Origin: an uncultured Hyphomicrobiales bacterium
GTDB lineage: Bacteria > Pseudomonadota > Alphaproteobacteria > Rhizobiales > Rhizobiaceae
Assembly: GCA_943908365.1 (NCBI GenBank)
Contig: CALTTH010000015.1
Location: 1-64,000, forward strand
Reading direction: 5' to 3'
DNA length: 64,000 nucleotides
Shown here: piece after piece, positions 53,677-61,731 of the stretch
Position numbering within the stretch: position 1 is the first letter of the stretch
Layout: each line of letters begins with the position of its first letter
Notes under the pieces: model-generated
Seen by the model: only the letters and a program-made list of their open reading frames with translations
Database searches by the model: none
Told to the model about the DNA's origin: nothing
Made by a program: the position numbers and the translations under genes

Positions 53677-55080
53677 ATGTCAGACGTCTACATAGTCTAT
53701 TCACGAGAAGATGTCGGACAGGCGGAGAGATTAGTAAAAACACTTTCAACCCGATGGGATGTTTGGTGGGACGATAAAATCGTCGGCGACTTCTCGACCG
53801 TGATCGAACGTGAAATCCAGAATACAAAATGCGTCGTTCCGCTCTGGTCGCCGACAGCTAAGGACAAGAGTAATGTAAAGGACGAACTCCGCTTAGCTGA
53901 GCAATATAATATTCCGATTATTCCCGCTAAGATCATTCCGACAAATGCGCCGTACGGCTTTAACGGCTATAGTGCGGTTGATCTTCTGGGCTGGACCGGA
54001 GAAGACGATCATCCTGGTATCCAGCACCTGATGCGCAAGATTTCGACTGTCGTCCCGCCGAGGATGGCGCCAACCCGCCCATCAGCCATCGCTGCGGGTA
54101 GAGTCCCCCTTCCGAGCTTGTTCCTCTCCGTGTCATCACACGAGACACAACTCGTTCCTCTCGAAGCTCTTAAGGCTCTTCGTCTCTTCGGTACATCGAC
54201 GGTCCTTGTCTCCGCCTACGACCTGTTTCCACCCCGCCGCCCTCGAGGTATCCAGCAGGAGCTGAAGCGTATCCGCGCGCAAGGCGGATTTGTCCTCGTC
54301 GATTCAGGCAATTATGAAGCGACGCGACGCGACGACGACAGCTGGAAGCCCCAAGATTTCGAATTGGCGCTGGAAGGGATTTCACACGATTGGGTGTATT
54401 GCTTCGACGAGATGGATCCGTCGAGGGACAGAAAGCGTGCGGTTGGGCAAGTCATTGCAGCGGTCGAACGAGACAGGAAGTTCACCAAAGCCCCCGTCCT
54501 TCCAATCATTCATGCTCCCGCCACTAGGTCGAAAGGGTACGATCTTACTATTCTCCCCGAGGTCGTGCGGGATGTCGCCGACCAGCTCCAGCCACCGATG
54601 ATCGCGCTGGCGGAGCGCGAGTTGGGCCGAGGGCTGATCCAGCGCGCACAGACCATGAGGCGCGTCCGGAACGAGCTTGATCGCTTATCCTTTTATCAGC
54701 CGATCCATCTCTTGGGTACGGGAAATCCATGGAGTATAGCGATCCTAACGGCAGCTGGAGCAGACAGCTTCGATGGGTTAGAGTGGTGCCGGGTTGCCGT
54801 TGACCGACAGCAGCACAGATTAAATCACTACCAACATTTCGATTTTTTCGCATACCAGGCGCAGATGGCGGCTTCGGCCATCACTGTTTCTGCGCTCTCC
54901 GACGATAATATAGACTACGCAGGTAAAGTTGCCTTCCATAATTTGGACTACTATCGGGAGCTAACCCACGACTTGCAGGCTGCCGCTTCAACAAATCGCT
55001 TAGAAGCATTTGCCGTCGGCCTGTTGGGCCAATCCAATTCAAAACAACTTAGGGATCAAATGCCGGATTTGTTCAGATGA
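53677..55080 (+). CDS. TIR domain fused to a tRNA-guanine-transglycosylase-like domain
   Basis: Protein of 467 residues. Residues 1-125 form a TIR domain (MSDVYIVYSRED ... VVPLWSPTAKDKSNVKDELRLAE, candidate catalytic E70). Residues about 145-460 resemble queuine/archaeosine transglycosylase: FVLVDSGNYE carries the substrate-recognition aspartate (D209), and IHLLGTGNP ... GADSFDGLEWCR carries the nucleophile position (D366). The Cys-rich zinc site of tRNA-modifying TGTs is not visible, suggesting a substrate other than tRNA. It overlaps the next gene by 4 bases. In type IV CBASS the TGT-like protein (Cap10) is separate; fusion to TIR looks unusual. Confidence 0.82.
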   Translation: MSDVYIVYSREDVGQAERLVKTLSTRWDVWWDDKIVGDFSTVIEREIQNTKCVVPLWSPTAKDKSNVKDELRLAEQYNIPIIPAKIIPTNAPYGFNGYSAVDLLGWTGEDDHPGIQHLMRKISTVVPPRMAPTRPSAIAAGRVPLPSLFLSVSSHETQLVPLEALKALRLFGTSTVLVSAYDLFPPRRPRGIQQELKRIRAQGGFVLVDSGNYEATRRDDDSWKPQDFELALEGISHDWVYCFDEMDPSRDRKRAVGQVIAAVERDRKFTKAPVLPIIHAPATRSKGYDLTILPEVVRDVADQLQPPMIALAERELGRGLIQRAQTMRRVRNELDRLSFYQPIHLLGTGNPWSIAILTAAGADSFDGLEWCRVAVDRQQHRLNHYQHFDFFAYQAQMAASAITVSALSDDNIDYAGKVAFHNLDYYRELTHDLQAAASTNRLEAFAVGLLGQSNSKQLRDQMPDLFR

Positions 55081-55784
55081 GAAACGATGCTGCCAGGCTG
55101 GAGCACGCCGTTGCCGCAATATGCCCGGAGATTGAAGAGCGGGCTAAGCGCTCTCAGAGTGCGCTTGACGAGCGAAATCTCTGGTGGGAACTCTCATGCT
55201 GCCTGCTCAGCAGTCAAGTACCGTATGGGCTTGCCGTAGCCACCGCCGATGCTTTGGATAAACGGCAGCTTCTCCTCAACACATCGGCACCCCGGGCCGA
55301 ACTCGCCGATGAAATCCTCGGGGTTCTCCGTCAACCTGTACTGGTGAACGGCAGCCTTCGAAATTATCGCTTTCCTCGATCAAAGTCGATGCAATTGGCC
55401 TCTGCGCGCGAATCGGTCTCGCAGGAAAGCGGGGACCTGTGCTCACTCGTGCATGCCTTCGGAGATGCGGCAACCGCTCGCTCGTGGCTTGTGTCGAACG
55501 TAGCTGGAATCGGGCCAAAGCAGGCGAGTATGTTCCTGCGTAACGCAGGTATCAGCTACGATCTCGCAGTCCTGGATCGCCACGTATTGAACTACATGAC
55601 GATTATTGGACTCTACACAGGGGCCGGCCGAGCCATCTCGAAGCTTTCACACTATCACATGCAAGAAGATAAACTGATTTCACATGCAAATAGGCTCGGA
55701 TTTGCAGTCGGCCTTATGGATTGGGCGATCTGGATAGTGATGCGGGTTGCGGGTTCTCAAGATACGGAGCGCGCGTTAGCATGA
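55077..55784 (+). CDS. Ogg-like helix-hairpin-helix glycosylase/lyase
   Basis: Protein of 235 residues of the HhH-GPD superfamily, closest to the Ogg/AGOG N-glycosylase-DNA lyase type. The hairpin is LVSNVAGIGPKQASMFLRNAG with the catalytic lysine K148, and the catalytic aspartate is in LAVLDRHVLNYM (D167). Both key residues are kept, so it should be active. Type IV CBASS operons carry an Ogg-like protein (Cap11). It is translationally coupled to both neighbours by 4-base overlaps (ATGA). Confidence 0.85.
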   Translation: MRNDAARLEHAVAAICPEIEERAKRSQSALDERNLWWELSCCLLSSQVPYGLAVATADALDKRQLLLNTSAPRAELADEILGVLRQPVLVNGSLRNYRFPRSKSMQLASARESVSQESGDLCSLVHAFGDAATARSWLVSNVAGIGPKQASMFLRNAGISYDLAVLDRHVLNYMTIIGLYTGAGRAISKLSHYHMQEDKLISHANRLGFAVGLMDWAIWIVMRVAGSQDTERALA

Positions 55785-56371
55785 GCATTGTCACTCTCGT
55801 TTCCGGTGGGCTTGATTCCACGCTGGTCGCCTACCTCGCAAAAGAGGAAGGGATTCAGCAATATCCGATTTTCATCGACTATGGGCAGCGATCCCGCGAT
55901 CGAGAGCACGCGGCTTGCCGGTCAGCGATGGCCAAGTTGCAGCTACCAGATTTGGAGGTGGCCGACCTGTCGGGCTATGGCCGCCTCATTAAGTCCGGGT
56001 TGACGGACCCGAACCAGCGAGTGCTGGAGGATGCGTTTACTCCTGGTCGAAATCTCCTCTTTCTGCTTGTAGCAGCAGCCTACGCATTTCAGCGCGACGC
56101 CGATGCGATATCGATTGGACTCCTCCATGAGGAAACCAGCCTGTTTCCTGACCAGACATCGGCGTTCTTGCAGGAGGCGGAGGCAATGATCGCAAGGAGC
56201 ATGGGGCGTGAAATAAAGGTCCTTGCACCGCTCTCGTCGTTCCACAAGCAGGAAGTCATCGAACTCGCGACGCTTAAAGGCATCGAGGGCACTTATTCCT
56301 GTCATCTCGGGGGTGAAACACCTTGTGGAGCGTGCATAGCATGTAATGAATTCAAGGCTGAGGGGGTCTGA
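55781..56371 (+). CDS. QueC-like 7-cyano-7-deazaguanine synthase homologue
   Basis: PP-loop ATPase of 196 residues homologous to QueC, which makes preQ0 from 7-carboxy-7-deazaguanine. The P-loop is VSGGLDSTL (residues 8-14), followed by FIDYGQRSRDREH and TPGRNLLFLLVAAAYA. The zinc site is C174 with the CGACIAC cluster (C182, C185, C188). It is shorter than housekeeping QueC (about 230 residues). In type IV CBASS the QueC homologue Cap9 is reported to couple a deazaguanine to the N-terminal glycine of its partner. Here the next gene, one base away, encodes a protein starting MGGG. The start is ATG 55781, overlapping the upstream stop. Confidence 0.9.
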   Translation: MSIVTLVSGGLDSTLVAYLAKEEGIQQYPIFIDYGQRSRDREHAACRSAMAKLQLPDLEVADLSGYGRLIKSGLTDPNQRVLEDAFTPGRNLLFLLVAAAYAFQRDADAISIGLLHEETSLFPDQTSAFLQEAEAMIARSMGREIKVLAPLSSFHKQEVIELATLKGIEGTYSCHLGGETPCGACIACNEFKAEGV

Positions 56372-56372
56372 T

Positions 56373-56840
56373 ATGGGCGGCGGGAGTAGCGGGAGCTGGA
56401 GCAGGTTAGGCGACATTCGGTCCCTGGAGGAGAAAGCCAAGGCGGCGCTTCAGGGCGGCAAACGAAATGTCTTTATCAGTTTTGCAACCGAAGATATGGA
56501 CGAGGTCAATCTTCTGCGCGCGCATGCGAAGAACGAGAACAGTGATATCGAGTTCAACGATCATTCTGTTCGCGAGCCCTACGACAGCGAACGCGCAGAA
56601 TATATCAAACAAAAGATCAGCGAGCGGATAGAGCGCTCATCTGTTTGTGTCGTCTACATCTCCGACAATACTGCGCAAAGCCGTTGGGTGACTTGGGAAG
56701 TGGAGACCAGCCTCGCTCTTGGGAAAAAGGTGGTGGCGGTTCACCCCAAGGGGGGCGCCCCACGGCAAAATCCGCCTTGGGTGGCGAAGCACGGCGTGAA
56801 AGTCGTCCAGTGGAATCAATTGGCCGCTGAACTGAAATAG
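56373..56840 (+). CDS. TIR-like protein with a glycine-rich N-terminus
   Basis: Protein of 155 residues from the ATG at 56373, which has GAGGGGG six bases upstream and lies one base after the queC-like stop. The N-terminus is MGGGSSGSWSRLGD, a flexible glycine tail; after methionine removal it exposes Gly2. Residues 31-140 form a ThsB/MTH538-like TIR fold: NVFISFATEDMDEVNLL, VCVVYISDNTAQSRWVTWEVETSLALGKKVVAVHP, with the catalytic glutamate at 109 or 111. An upstream in-frame ATG at 56346 lies within the queC-like gene and is less likely. It is proposed here as the protein partner of the QueC-like enzyme. Confidence 0.85.
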   Translation: MGGGSSGSWSRLGDIRSLEEKAKAALQGGKRNVFISFATEDMDEVNLLRAHAKNENSDIEFNDHSVREPYDSERAEYIKQKISERIERSSVCVVYISDNTAQSRWVTWEVETSLALGKKVVAVHPKGGAPRQNPPWVAKHGVKVVQWNQLAAELK

Positions 56841-56857
56841 CCCGGAGATCCGTCGAT

Positions 56858-57742
56858 ATGACGCCTGATAGTTTTCCCGCCCTGTACCGCTCGGCAGACG
56901 GCTCCGCCGCCGATGCCCAGTCCACCTATCTAAGGCTTATTCGGCTGCAGTACCTTCTGCTCACTGTCGCAGCGACGATCTCTATTTGGTTTGGAGCGTC
57001 TCCTGATCTATACATCGCTTATGCGTTAGTTCTGGCCGCCTCTACGGGTCTCCTACTATATATGGCAGTCCAAAAACCTGAGAAAGAGTGGTACGGGTGC
57101 CGAGCGCTGGCGGAGTCGATCAAGACATCAACCTGGCGTTACATGATGCGAGCTGAGCCATTCGAAGATGCCCCGAAACTCTCAACAGTAGCAGAGAAAT
57201 TCTCGGAGTTTCTGAGGGCGATTCTGGATGCCAACAGCCACGTCCGCGACTCGATAAGCCGTCGGCCGGTAACCGGCGATCAGATCACCAACGAAATGAA
57301 TGCGGTTCGTGCTCTGCCTCTCGCAGAGCGTGTTCAACGATATAATACTGACCGGATTACGGACCAACGCGAATGGTATGTAGCAAAGGTTACCTGGAAT
57401 AGGCAGCGTTTTCGCCTATGGATATTGATATGCGTCCTCGTTCAAGGTGCCGCAATCGCTTTAGCTCTCCTCCGAATCCGCCATGATCCACCATGGATGA
57501 TTTGGCCAACCGAACCTTTGCTGGTGATAGCGTCTTCCGCCATAGGTTGGATCCAACTGAAGAAATTCAACGAACTCGCTTCTGCCTACAGCCTCACCGC
57601 CCACGAGATCGGCATCTTGCAGACGCGGCTTGGCACGATTGACAGCGAAGAGAAGTTTTCTGCCTTCGTAAATGAAGCCGAGCGAGCGTTCTCTCGTGAA
57701 CATACCCAATGGGTTGCCCGCCAGATCGAGAATGCGCCCTGA
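56858..57742 (+). CDS. SLATT-domain membrane effector
   Basis: Membrane protein of 294 residues with two pairs of helices (about 29-46 and 51-71; 187-205 and 219-234) separated by a soluble helical section. The C-terminal part KVTWNRQRFRLWILICVL ... KKFNELASAYSLTAHEIGIL ... EEKFSAFVNEAERAFSREHTQW matches the SLATT/DUF4231 pattern. SLATT proteins are predicted pore-forming effectors in nucleotide-signalling defence. It is the last gene of the run and is the best candidate for the killing component responding to a TIR-made signal. It converges with the AbiJ-like gene 33 bases away. Confidence 0.85.
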   Translation: MTPDSFPALYRSADGSAADAQSTYLRLIRLQYLLLTVAATISIWFGASPDLYIAYALVLAASTGLLLYMAVQKPEKEWYGCRALAESIKTSTWRYMMRAEPFEDAPKLSTVAEKFSEFLRAILDANSHVRDSISRRPVTGDQITNEMNAVRALPLAERVQRYNTDRITDQREWYVAKVTWNRQRFRLWILICVLVQGAAIALALLRIRHDPPWMIWPTEPLLVIASSAIGWIQLKKFNELASAYSLTAHEIGILQTRLGTIDSEEKFSAFVNEAERAFSREHTQWVARQIENAP

Positions 57743-57775
57743 TTTGATCATACGCCAACCGATCAGCGAGTGAGT

Positions 57776-59098
57776 TCATTGGCGAATGCGATGCAGGCGA
57801 AAAAGTTTGTCGAAGAAATCCTTGATCTTCGCTTCGGCGCCGTCACCGACCAGTTCATTTGCACCGAACCGATAGACCTCATATCCCGCAAGGCGCAGCT
57901 CGCGGTCGGCCGACACCATATCGGCATAGACCTTCAATGAAGGAAGGTCGTTTTCCGAGAAATGGTGCTTACCGTCGACCTCAATCACGACGCGCTGACG
58001 GCTGGGTAACAGAAGCAGGAAGTCCATGCGTTGACGCGGCAATGGAAGCCGGTGACGCAGGGTTTTTACGACGGCAGGATCATAGTGAAGGTAGACCTGC
58101 GGCAGCAGCGCGGGCAGCGCCTCGCCGAGGGTAGACCGATAAGCCTTGAAGTAGGCCGCGAAAAGCTTGCGTTCCGCATCCGAGGCCAGGGATTCCTGGA
58201 GACGCGCTCCGAGTCTTGCGGCATCAGCACCGGGCGTAACGTCGCCCCACCAGGAAACGAGTTCCGACCACAGAAGGCCGCTCGCGCTGATCGGCCGGTC
58301 GTAGATCAGGCAGCTCTCTTCGCCGGACAGAATGACGATGTCGTTGTTGATCGCATCGGCGAAGCCGATTTCCGGCTTCGGTCCTCGTGACGCAAAGATC
58401 AGGTTTTTCGGCCGGCCGCCAACCCCCCGCACCAGAGAGCGGAAACTGAAAAGCGGATGGCCGGATACCTCGCCATCCTGCGCAAGCTCATATCCATCCC
58501 GCGCGAGCACCCTGTTCAACGCTTCGACTGTCTTCGTCTGCTCATCACCTGATCGGGAAAGGGGGTGAACAGCTTGTTCGAGCAAGGCGCCGAACCTGGC
58601 CCTGGAACAATCGAAGGCCCCGATTTCTCCAAACAGTTGTTCGACCGACCAATCGCCGGGATTGTGATCCATGTGCCGGGCGATGCGGTCGCGCAGGCTC
58701 TGGCCTTTGCTGCCAAAAAGGGCTTCGAATGGTGAGGAAAGCGGGAAGTAGCTCTCGACGACCTCCACGGTGCTACGCTCGCCGGCGAGGTCGTTGCCGA
58801 GAATCCGCGCGACGTCTCGTCGTGTGATCTGCGTCAGCGGTGGATCATCAGCCTCAAGCACCTTGCGGCCCGCCTCATCAAGCGGGATGTCGCTGCGAGC
58901 AGCAGCGAATTTGAGCGCCAGTCGAGCCAAGTCCGCCTGCGTGAGGTTTTCGAGCGCAAGTTCGATACGCTGCCGTTTTGAGAAGCCCTCTGGTGCCGGC
59001 ACGACCAGCCCAGCGACCAGCCCCGGCTCCTGACTCATTTGGGCGTGGCTCATCCCGTGCAGAATTCCGAAGATAAGCCGATAAAGATCATCCGCCAC
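57776..59098 (-). CDS. AbiJ-NTD3-like protein with a C-terminal PD-(D/E)XK nuclease domain
   Basis: Protein of 440 residues. The N-terminal part, with KRQRIELALENL and ITRRDVARILGN, resembles AbiJ NTD3-type sensor domains. The C-terminus has MDFLLLLPSRQRVVIEVDGKHHF, a D-(x)n-E-x-D/K nuclease motif like DUF559. It would act as an abortive-infection nuclease. It overlaps the upstream gene by 11 bases and is the last member of a four-gene minus-strand operon headed by the AbiEi antitoxin. The domain names are from memory of the family patterns. Confidence 0.7.
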   Translation of the reverse strand: MADDLYRLIFGILHGMSHAQMSQEPGLVAGLVVPAPEGFSKRQRIELALENLTQADLARLALKFAAARSDIPLDEAGRKVLEADDPPLTQITRRDVARILGNDLAGERSTVEVVESYFPLSSPFEALFGSKGQSLRDRIARHMDHNPGDWSVEQLFGEIGAFDCSRARFGALLEQAVHPLSRSGDEQTKTVEALNRVLARDGYELAQDGEVSGHPLFSFRSLVRGVGGRPKNLIFASRGPKPEIGFADAINNDIVILSGEESCLIYDRPISASGLLWSELVSWWGDVTPGADAARLGARLQESLASDAERKLFAAYFKAYRSTLGEALPALLPQVYLHYDPAVVKTLRHRLPLPRQRMDFLLLLPSRQRVVIEVDGKHHFSENDLPSLKVYADMVSADRELRLAGYEVYRFGANELVGDGAEAKIKDFFDKLFRLHRIRQ

Positions 59099-59984
59099 GC
59101 CCGGTCCCTCTCAGGATCACACGCACAAATGCAAACATCCGCGTAAACAGATAATCCACCTGATCCAGAGAGGTCAGGGTTTCTTGGGTCGTCTCGGAAT
59201 GACGAATGCGAAAGCTGTTCCCTATGGAGGTCAGCTCAGCGGCCTCCCGCCCAAGGGCTTCCCGGAATCCAGAGTCCGGCGTGGCGACACGGTCCAGCAT
59301 CGCTTCGGCCTGAGCGCGCTTGTTGGCGCCGGGTTCCAGTGTCTTCAGCCGTTCAAAGGCATCCCACAGTTTCTCCAGCGCGTCCTGCCTGTCTTCAGGT
59401 TTGGGCGATAGAAACCGTTGGCGAGCGGCTTCGAGCAGGCGGTCCGTCTCCGCATCACCGGTATGAAACATCGCCCAACCGAGAACATCGGCGACCGGCT
59501 GTGGGAGAAGCCGGCGGGCCTGTCCGCTCGATGTGAGTTCATACGCAATCGCGTTCCGGCGAAACAGGAGGTTTACGTCGGCTACGAACCGAGCAAGGCC
59601 GCCGTCCCGGTTCCAGCTCAAGTGATGGTGACCGAAGTAGGAATGATAACTGCCTTGAATCGGCTCGCCGACGGCGCTGGCGCAAAACTCGAGCAGATCG
59701 AGGATCACCGGCGTATCGGGCACTTCGTTCACAGAGAACGGCCATTCGATCCACGGCACCTCGGCGCCCAGCACCCGGCTGAAGGCTTGGACGTCACATC
59801 CGCACGGACCATTCCCGTCGGGGCACTGTTCCGGAAAGCGAAAGCCAAACGAGCCATCGCCAATCCTCGTCTCGATCAAGGTGAAAAGACCCGCCCACAG
59901 ACGGTCACCAATGACATCGATTGTTGCAGGGCGTGCCCCATATTCACGATCCGTAAAATAGCTCGACACCCTATCTCCCATCAT
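59088..59984 (-). CDS. AbiJ-NTD4-like defence protein
   Basis: Protein of 298 residues. The N-terminus DRVSSYFTDREYGARPATIDVI, the cysteine group PDGNGPCGCDV, and the helical C-terminus (DALEKLWDAFERLKTLEPG, then GNSFRIRHSETTQETL) resemble AbiJ NTD4 followed by a HEPN-like helical region. The ATG at 59984 shares one base with the AbiEii stop (TGATG), so the genes are translationally coupled; a start at 60026 would overlap more. Its downstream partner is the PD-(D/E)XK protein. Function is inferred from neighbourhood. Confidence 0.65.
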   Translation of the reverse strand: MMGDRVSSYFTDREYGARPATIDVIGDRLWAGLFTLIETRIGDGSFGFRFPEQCPDGNGPCGCDVQAFSRVLGAEVPWIEWPFSVNEVPDTPVILDLLEFCASAVGEPIQGSYHSYFGHHHLSWNRDGGLARFVADVNLLFRRNAIAYELTSSGQARRLLPQPVADVLGWAMFHTGDAETDRLLEAARQRFLSPKPEDRQDALEKLWDAFERLKTLEPGANKRAQAEAMLDRVATPDSGFREALGREAAELTSIGNSFRIRHSETTQETLTSLDQVDYLFTRMFAFVRVILRGTGRGG

Positions 59985-61000
59985 CACTTCGCAGCACGGT
60001 TGGCTCGCCCGGCGATGTCCGCACATCGCATGATCAGCGCCTCGAAGGGTTCCGCGTCGTCAAGCAGCAACCCATCCTCGACCATGTGCGCATAGTCCGT
60101 TGCCAGCGCAGCGCGCGCATCTCCGTCCGGCACGAGTTGCAGCTTTCCACCGACGGCGGCTTCGTAGTCGATAACCTCGCCATCAACCGTCTTCGCCCCG
60201 AAGAACATGGTTTTGTGGCGGGCAACCGCGTCGGCGAGCTCACGATCCGATATTGCGGCGTTGGCGACCCCCGCATCATCCAGTCGGACGACATCGTGCC
60301 AATGACGGGCGAACCGATCGCCCCGCAACCGGCCCTCGAGGCAATAAACATGCATTGCCGTCGCTTTCTCCCAGAAGGTTCGCTCGGCATGCATGACCCG
60401 GGGACGAGCCGTTGGGAATTCGACGCCGTCGACCAATCCGGCCGCGTCGCATACAACATCGCGCGGGCTGGCCGGCTCCCCGGTCGAGCGGGCGCCGAAT
60501 TCCAGCATCACGCTCGGAGCCACATAGCCCGATCCCGAAGAGGTCGCCTCATAGTCGATGAACAGCTTGTCGCCTTCGGCCCTGAACGTTGCAGGCAACG
60601 ACTGCGCGTCGATCGCGCGGGCAAGGAGAGGTCGGACTGTTCCGTCGACCCATTCTGGCAGCCGGTGGCGGACTGCCTTCGACCATCGCTTCTCCTCACT
60701 CCGGTTTTTCGGCAGGCCCTCGCCGTTTTCGCCCACCAGGTCGGGGGCGATGGCGCGGATGTCGTAGGTGAGATCCACGTCCTCGGAAAAACGCCGGATG
60801 ACGTGATAAGCCTTTGACAGTGATGTGCCGCCCTTGAACACGAGATGTTCGCCGAAATTTGACCCGAACAGCGTTGCGAGAGTCCAGACGACCCACACGT
60901 CCTTTTCAAGCAGATGGGCCGGGCGGCCGGATCGATCGGCGGCAACGGCAAGAGCCTCGCGCCGATCGTTCGCTGACAATGTGACGAAGGCTTCAGCCAT
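59984..61000 (-). CDS. abiEii: AbiEii-family nucleotidyltransferase toxin
   Basis: Protein of 338 residues from the ATG at 61000. It belongs to the AbiEii/MenT nucleotidyltransferase family of type IV toxins that stop growth upon phage infection. The catalytic motifs are HLVFKGGTSLSKAYHVI and RRFSEDVDLTYD (polymerase-beta-type GGT/S and D-x-D). AERTFWEKATAMH further on is typical. It overlaps the antitoxin gene by 8 bases. Confidence 0.88.
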   Translation of the reverse strand: MAEAFVTLSANDRREALAVAADRSGRPAHLLEKDVWVVWTLATLFGSNFGEHLVFKGGTSLSKAYHVIRRFSEDVDLTYDIRAIAPDLVGENGEGLPKNRSEEKRWSKAVRHRLPEWVDGTVRPLLARAIDAQSLPATFRAEGDKLFIDYEATSSGSGYVAPSVMLEFGARSTGEPASPRDVVCDAAGLVDGVEFPTARPRVMHAERTFWEKATAMHVYCLEGRLRGDRFARHWHDVVRLDDAGVANAAISDRELADAVARHKTMFFGAKTVDGEVIDYEAAVGGKLQLVPDGDARAALATDYAHMVEDGLLLDDAEPFEALIMRCADIAGRANRAAK

Positions 61001-61586
61001 GAGCGACCTTGCCGACCGATCTGGCGAGCCAGCTCGGTAGTTGCGGCGCGGCCGCGACAAGCTCGCCGAACGTAGAAGACGGCAGCTTGTGTTTCAGCGT
61101 CTTCAAGGCCGCTTCCGCCTTCTCCGGTCCCAGCCAGGCGAGTGCGCGCACGGCCTGCCCGGCAGGGCGATCGGCCAACGCCAACTGCCAGCGTGGCGCA
61201 TGGCGCAGCTCAATAGTCTGCTGGCCCAGAGTCATGGTCCGGCTTCGGCCCGAGGTCAGATAGACCGACCGGACCGGTACTTGGGTCGTGAGCCCGAGCG
61301 CATTGGCAGCCGCCGCTCCGTTCGACACGATGATTTCACCACGCTGCGTCGCAAGGGCTTCAACGGCTTTATCGACGGAGGGCGCGCGAACGCCGAACCG
61401 GCTCGAAACCGGACGTAGGTAAACGCCGCGCCCGGCCCGTATCAGCCGGCCACGTTCTGCCAGTCGCGACAATGCCTGGTCCAATGCGGGGCGGTTGCCG
61501 AGATGGAGCAGGCTTTTCGCGGCGATCGGAGCGCCCTCGGGCAAACCCTCGGTATGCGCCAGAATCTGTTCGGTCAGTCGCTGCAT
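60993..61586 (-). CDS. abiEi: AbiEi-family antitoxin
   Basis: Antitoxin and autorepressor of 197 residues. The N-terminal winged helix includes ALDQALSRLAERGRLIRAGRGVYLRP; the C-terminal AbiEi domain follows (GEIIVSNGAAAANALGLTTQVP, VYLTSGRSRTMTLG). It precedes and overlaps the AbiEii toxin gene. A 10-bp palindrome lies just upstream, overlapping its ribosome site, as expected for autoregulation. It is probably the first gene of an operon extending to the AbiJ-like genes. Confidence 0.88.
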   Translation of the reverse strand: MQRLTEQILAHTEGLPEGAPIAAKSLLHLGNRPALDQALSRLAERGRLIRAGRGVYLRPVSSRFGVRAPSVDKAVEALATQRGEIIVSNGAAAANALGLTTQVPVRSVYLTSGRSRTMTLGQQTIELRHAPRWQLALADRPAGQAVRALAWLGPEKAEAALKTLKHKLPSSTFGELVAAAPQLPSWLARSVGKVAHG

Positions 61587-61596
61587 GATAAATCTC

Positions 61597-61626
61597 CTGT
61601 CAGAAATATACGCAGTTTTCTGACAG
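61597..61626. promoter_or_regulatory. AbiEi operator palindrome
   Basis: Perfect inverted repeat with 10-bp arms (61597-61606 CTGTCAGAAA and 61617-61626 TTTCTGACAG) and a 10-base spacer. It is centred about 25 bases upstream of the antitoxin start and overlaps its ribosome site. AbiEi proteins are known to repress their own promoters by binding such repeats. Confidence 0.75.
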
Positions 61627-61731
61627 TTTTCAATCTATGTGGGAACGCCATGACTCATGTTTACGCCCGCTCCCCGGACTGTCGCGCGGAGTCAGGGATG
61701 TTCGAATTATCTGCGGTCGGGGCGCTAGTCC

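Noticed and set aside
53677..55080. DpdA-type DNA 7-deazaguanine modification system
   Set aside because: The TGT-like domain is fused to TIR and none of the other Dpd helicase or nuclease genes is present.
55781..56371. Housekeeping queuosine biosynthesis QueC
   Set aside because: It is shorter than usual, lies inside a defence island with TIR and SLATT genes, and has no queD, queE or queF next to it.
59984..61000. AbiEii nucleotidyltransferase as the missing CD-NTase of the CBASS-like locus
   Set aside because: Its motifs (KGGTSL, EDVDL) and its overlapping AbiEi partner are those of AbiE; it is on the opposite strand in a separate operon.
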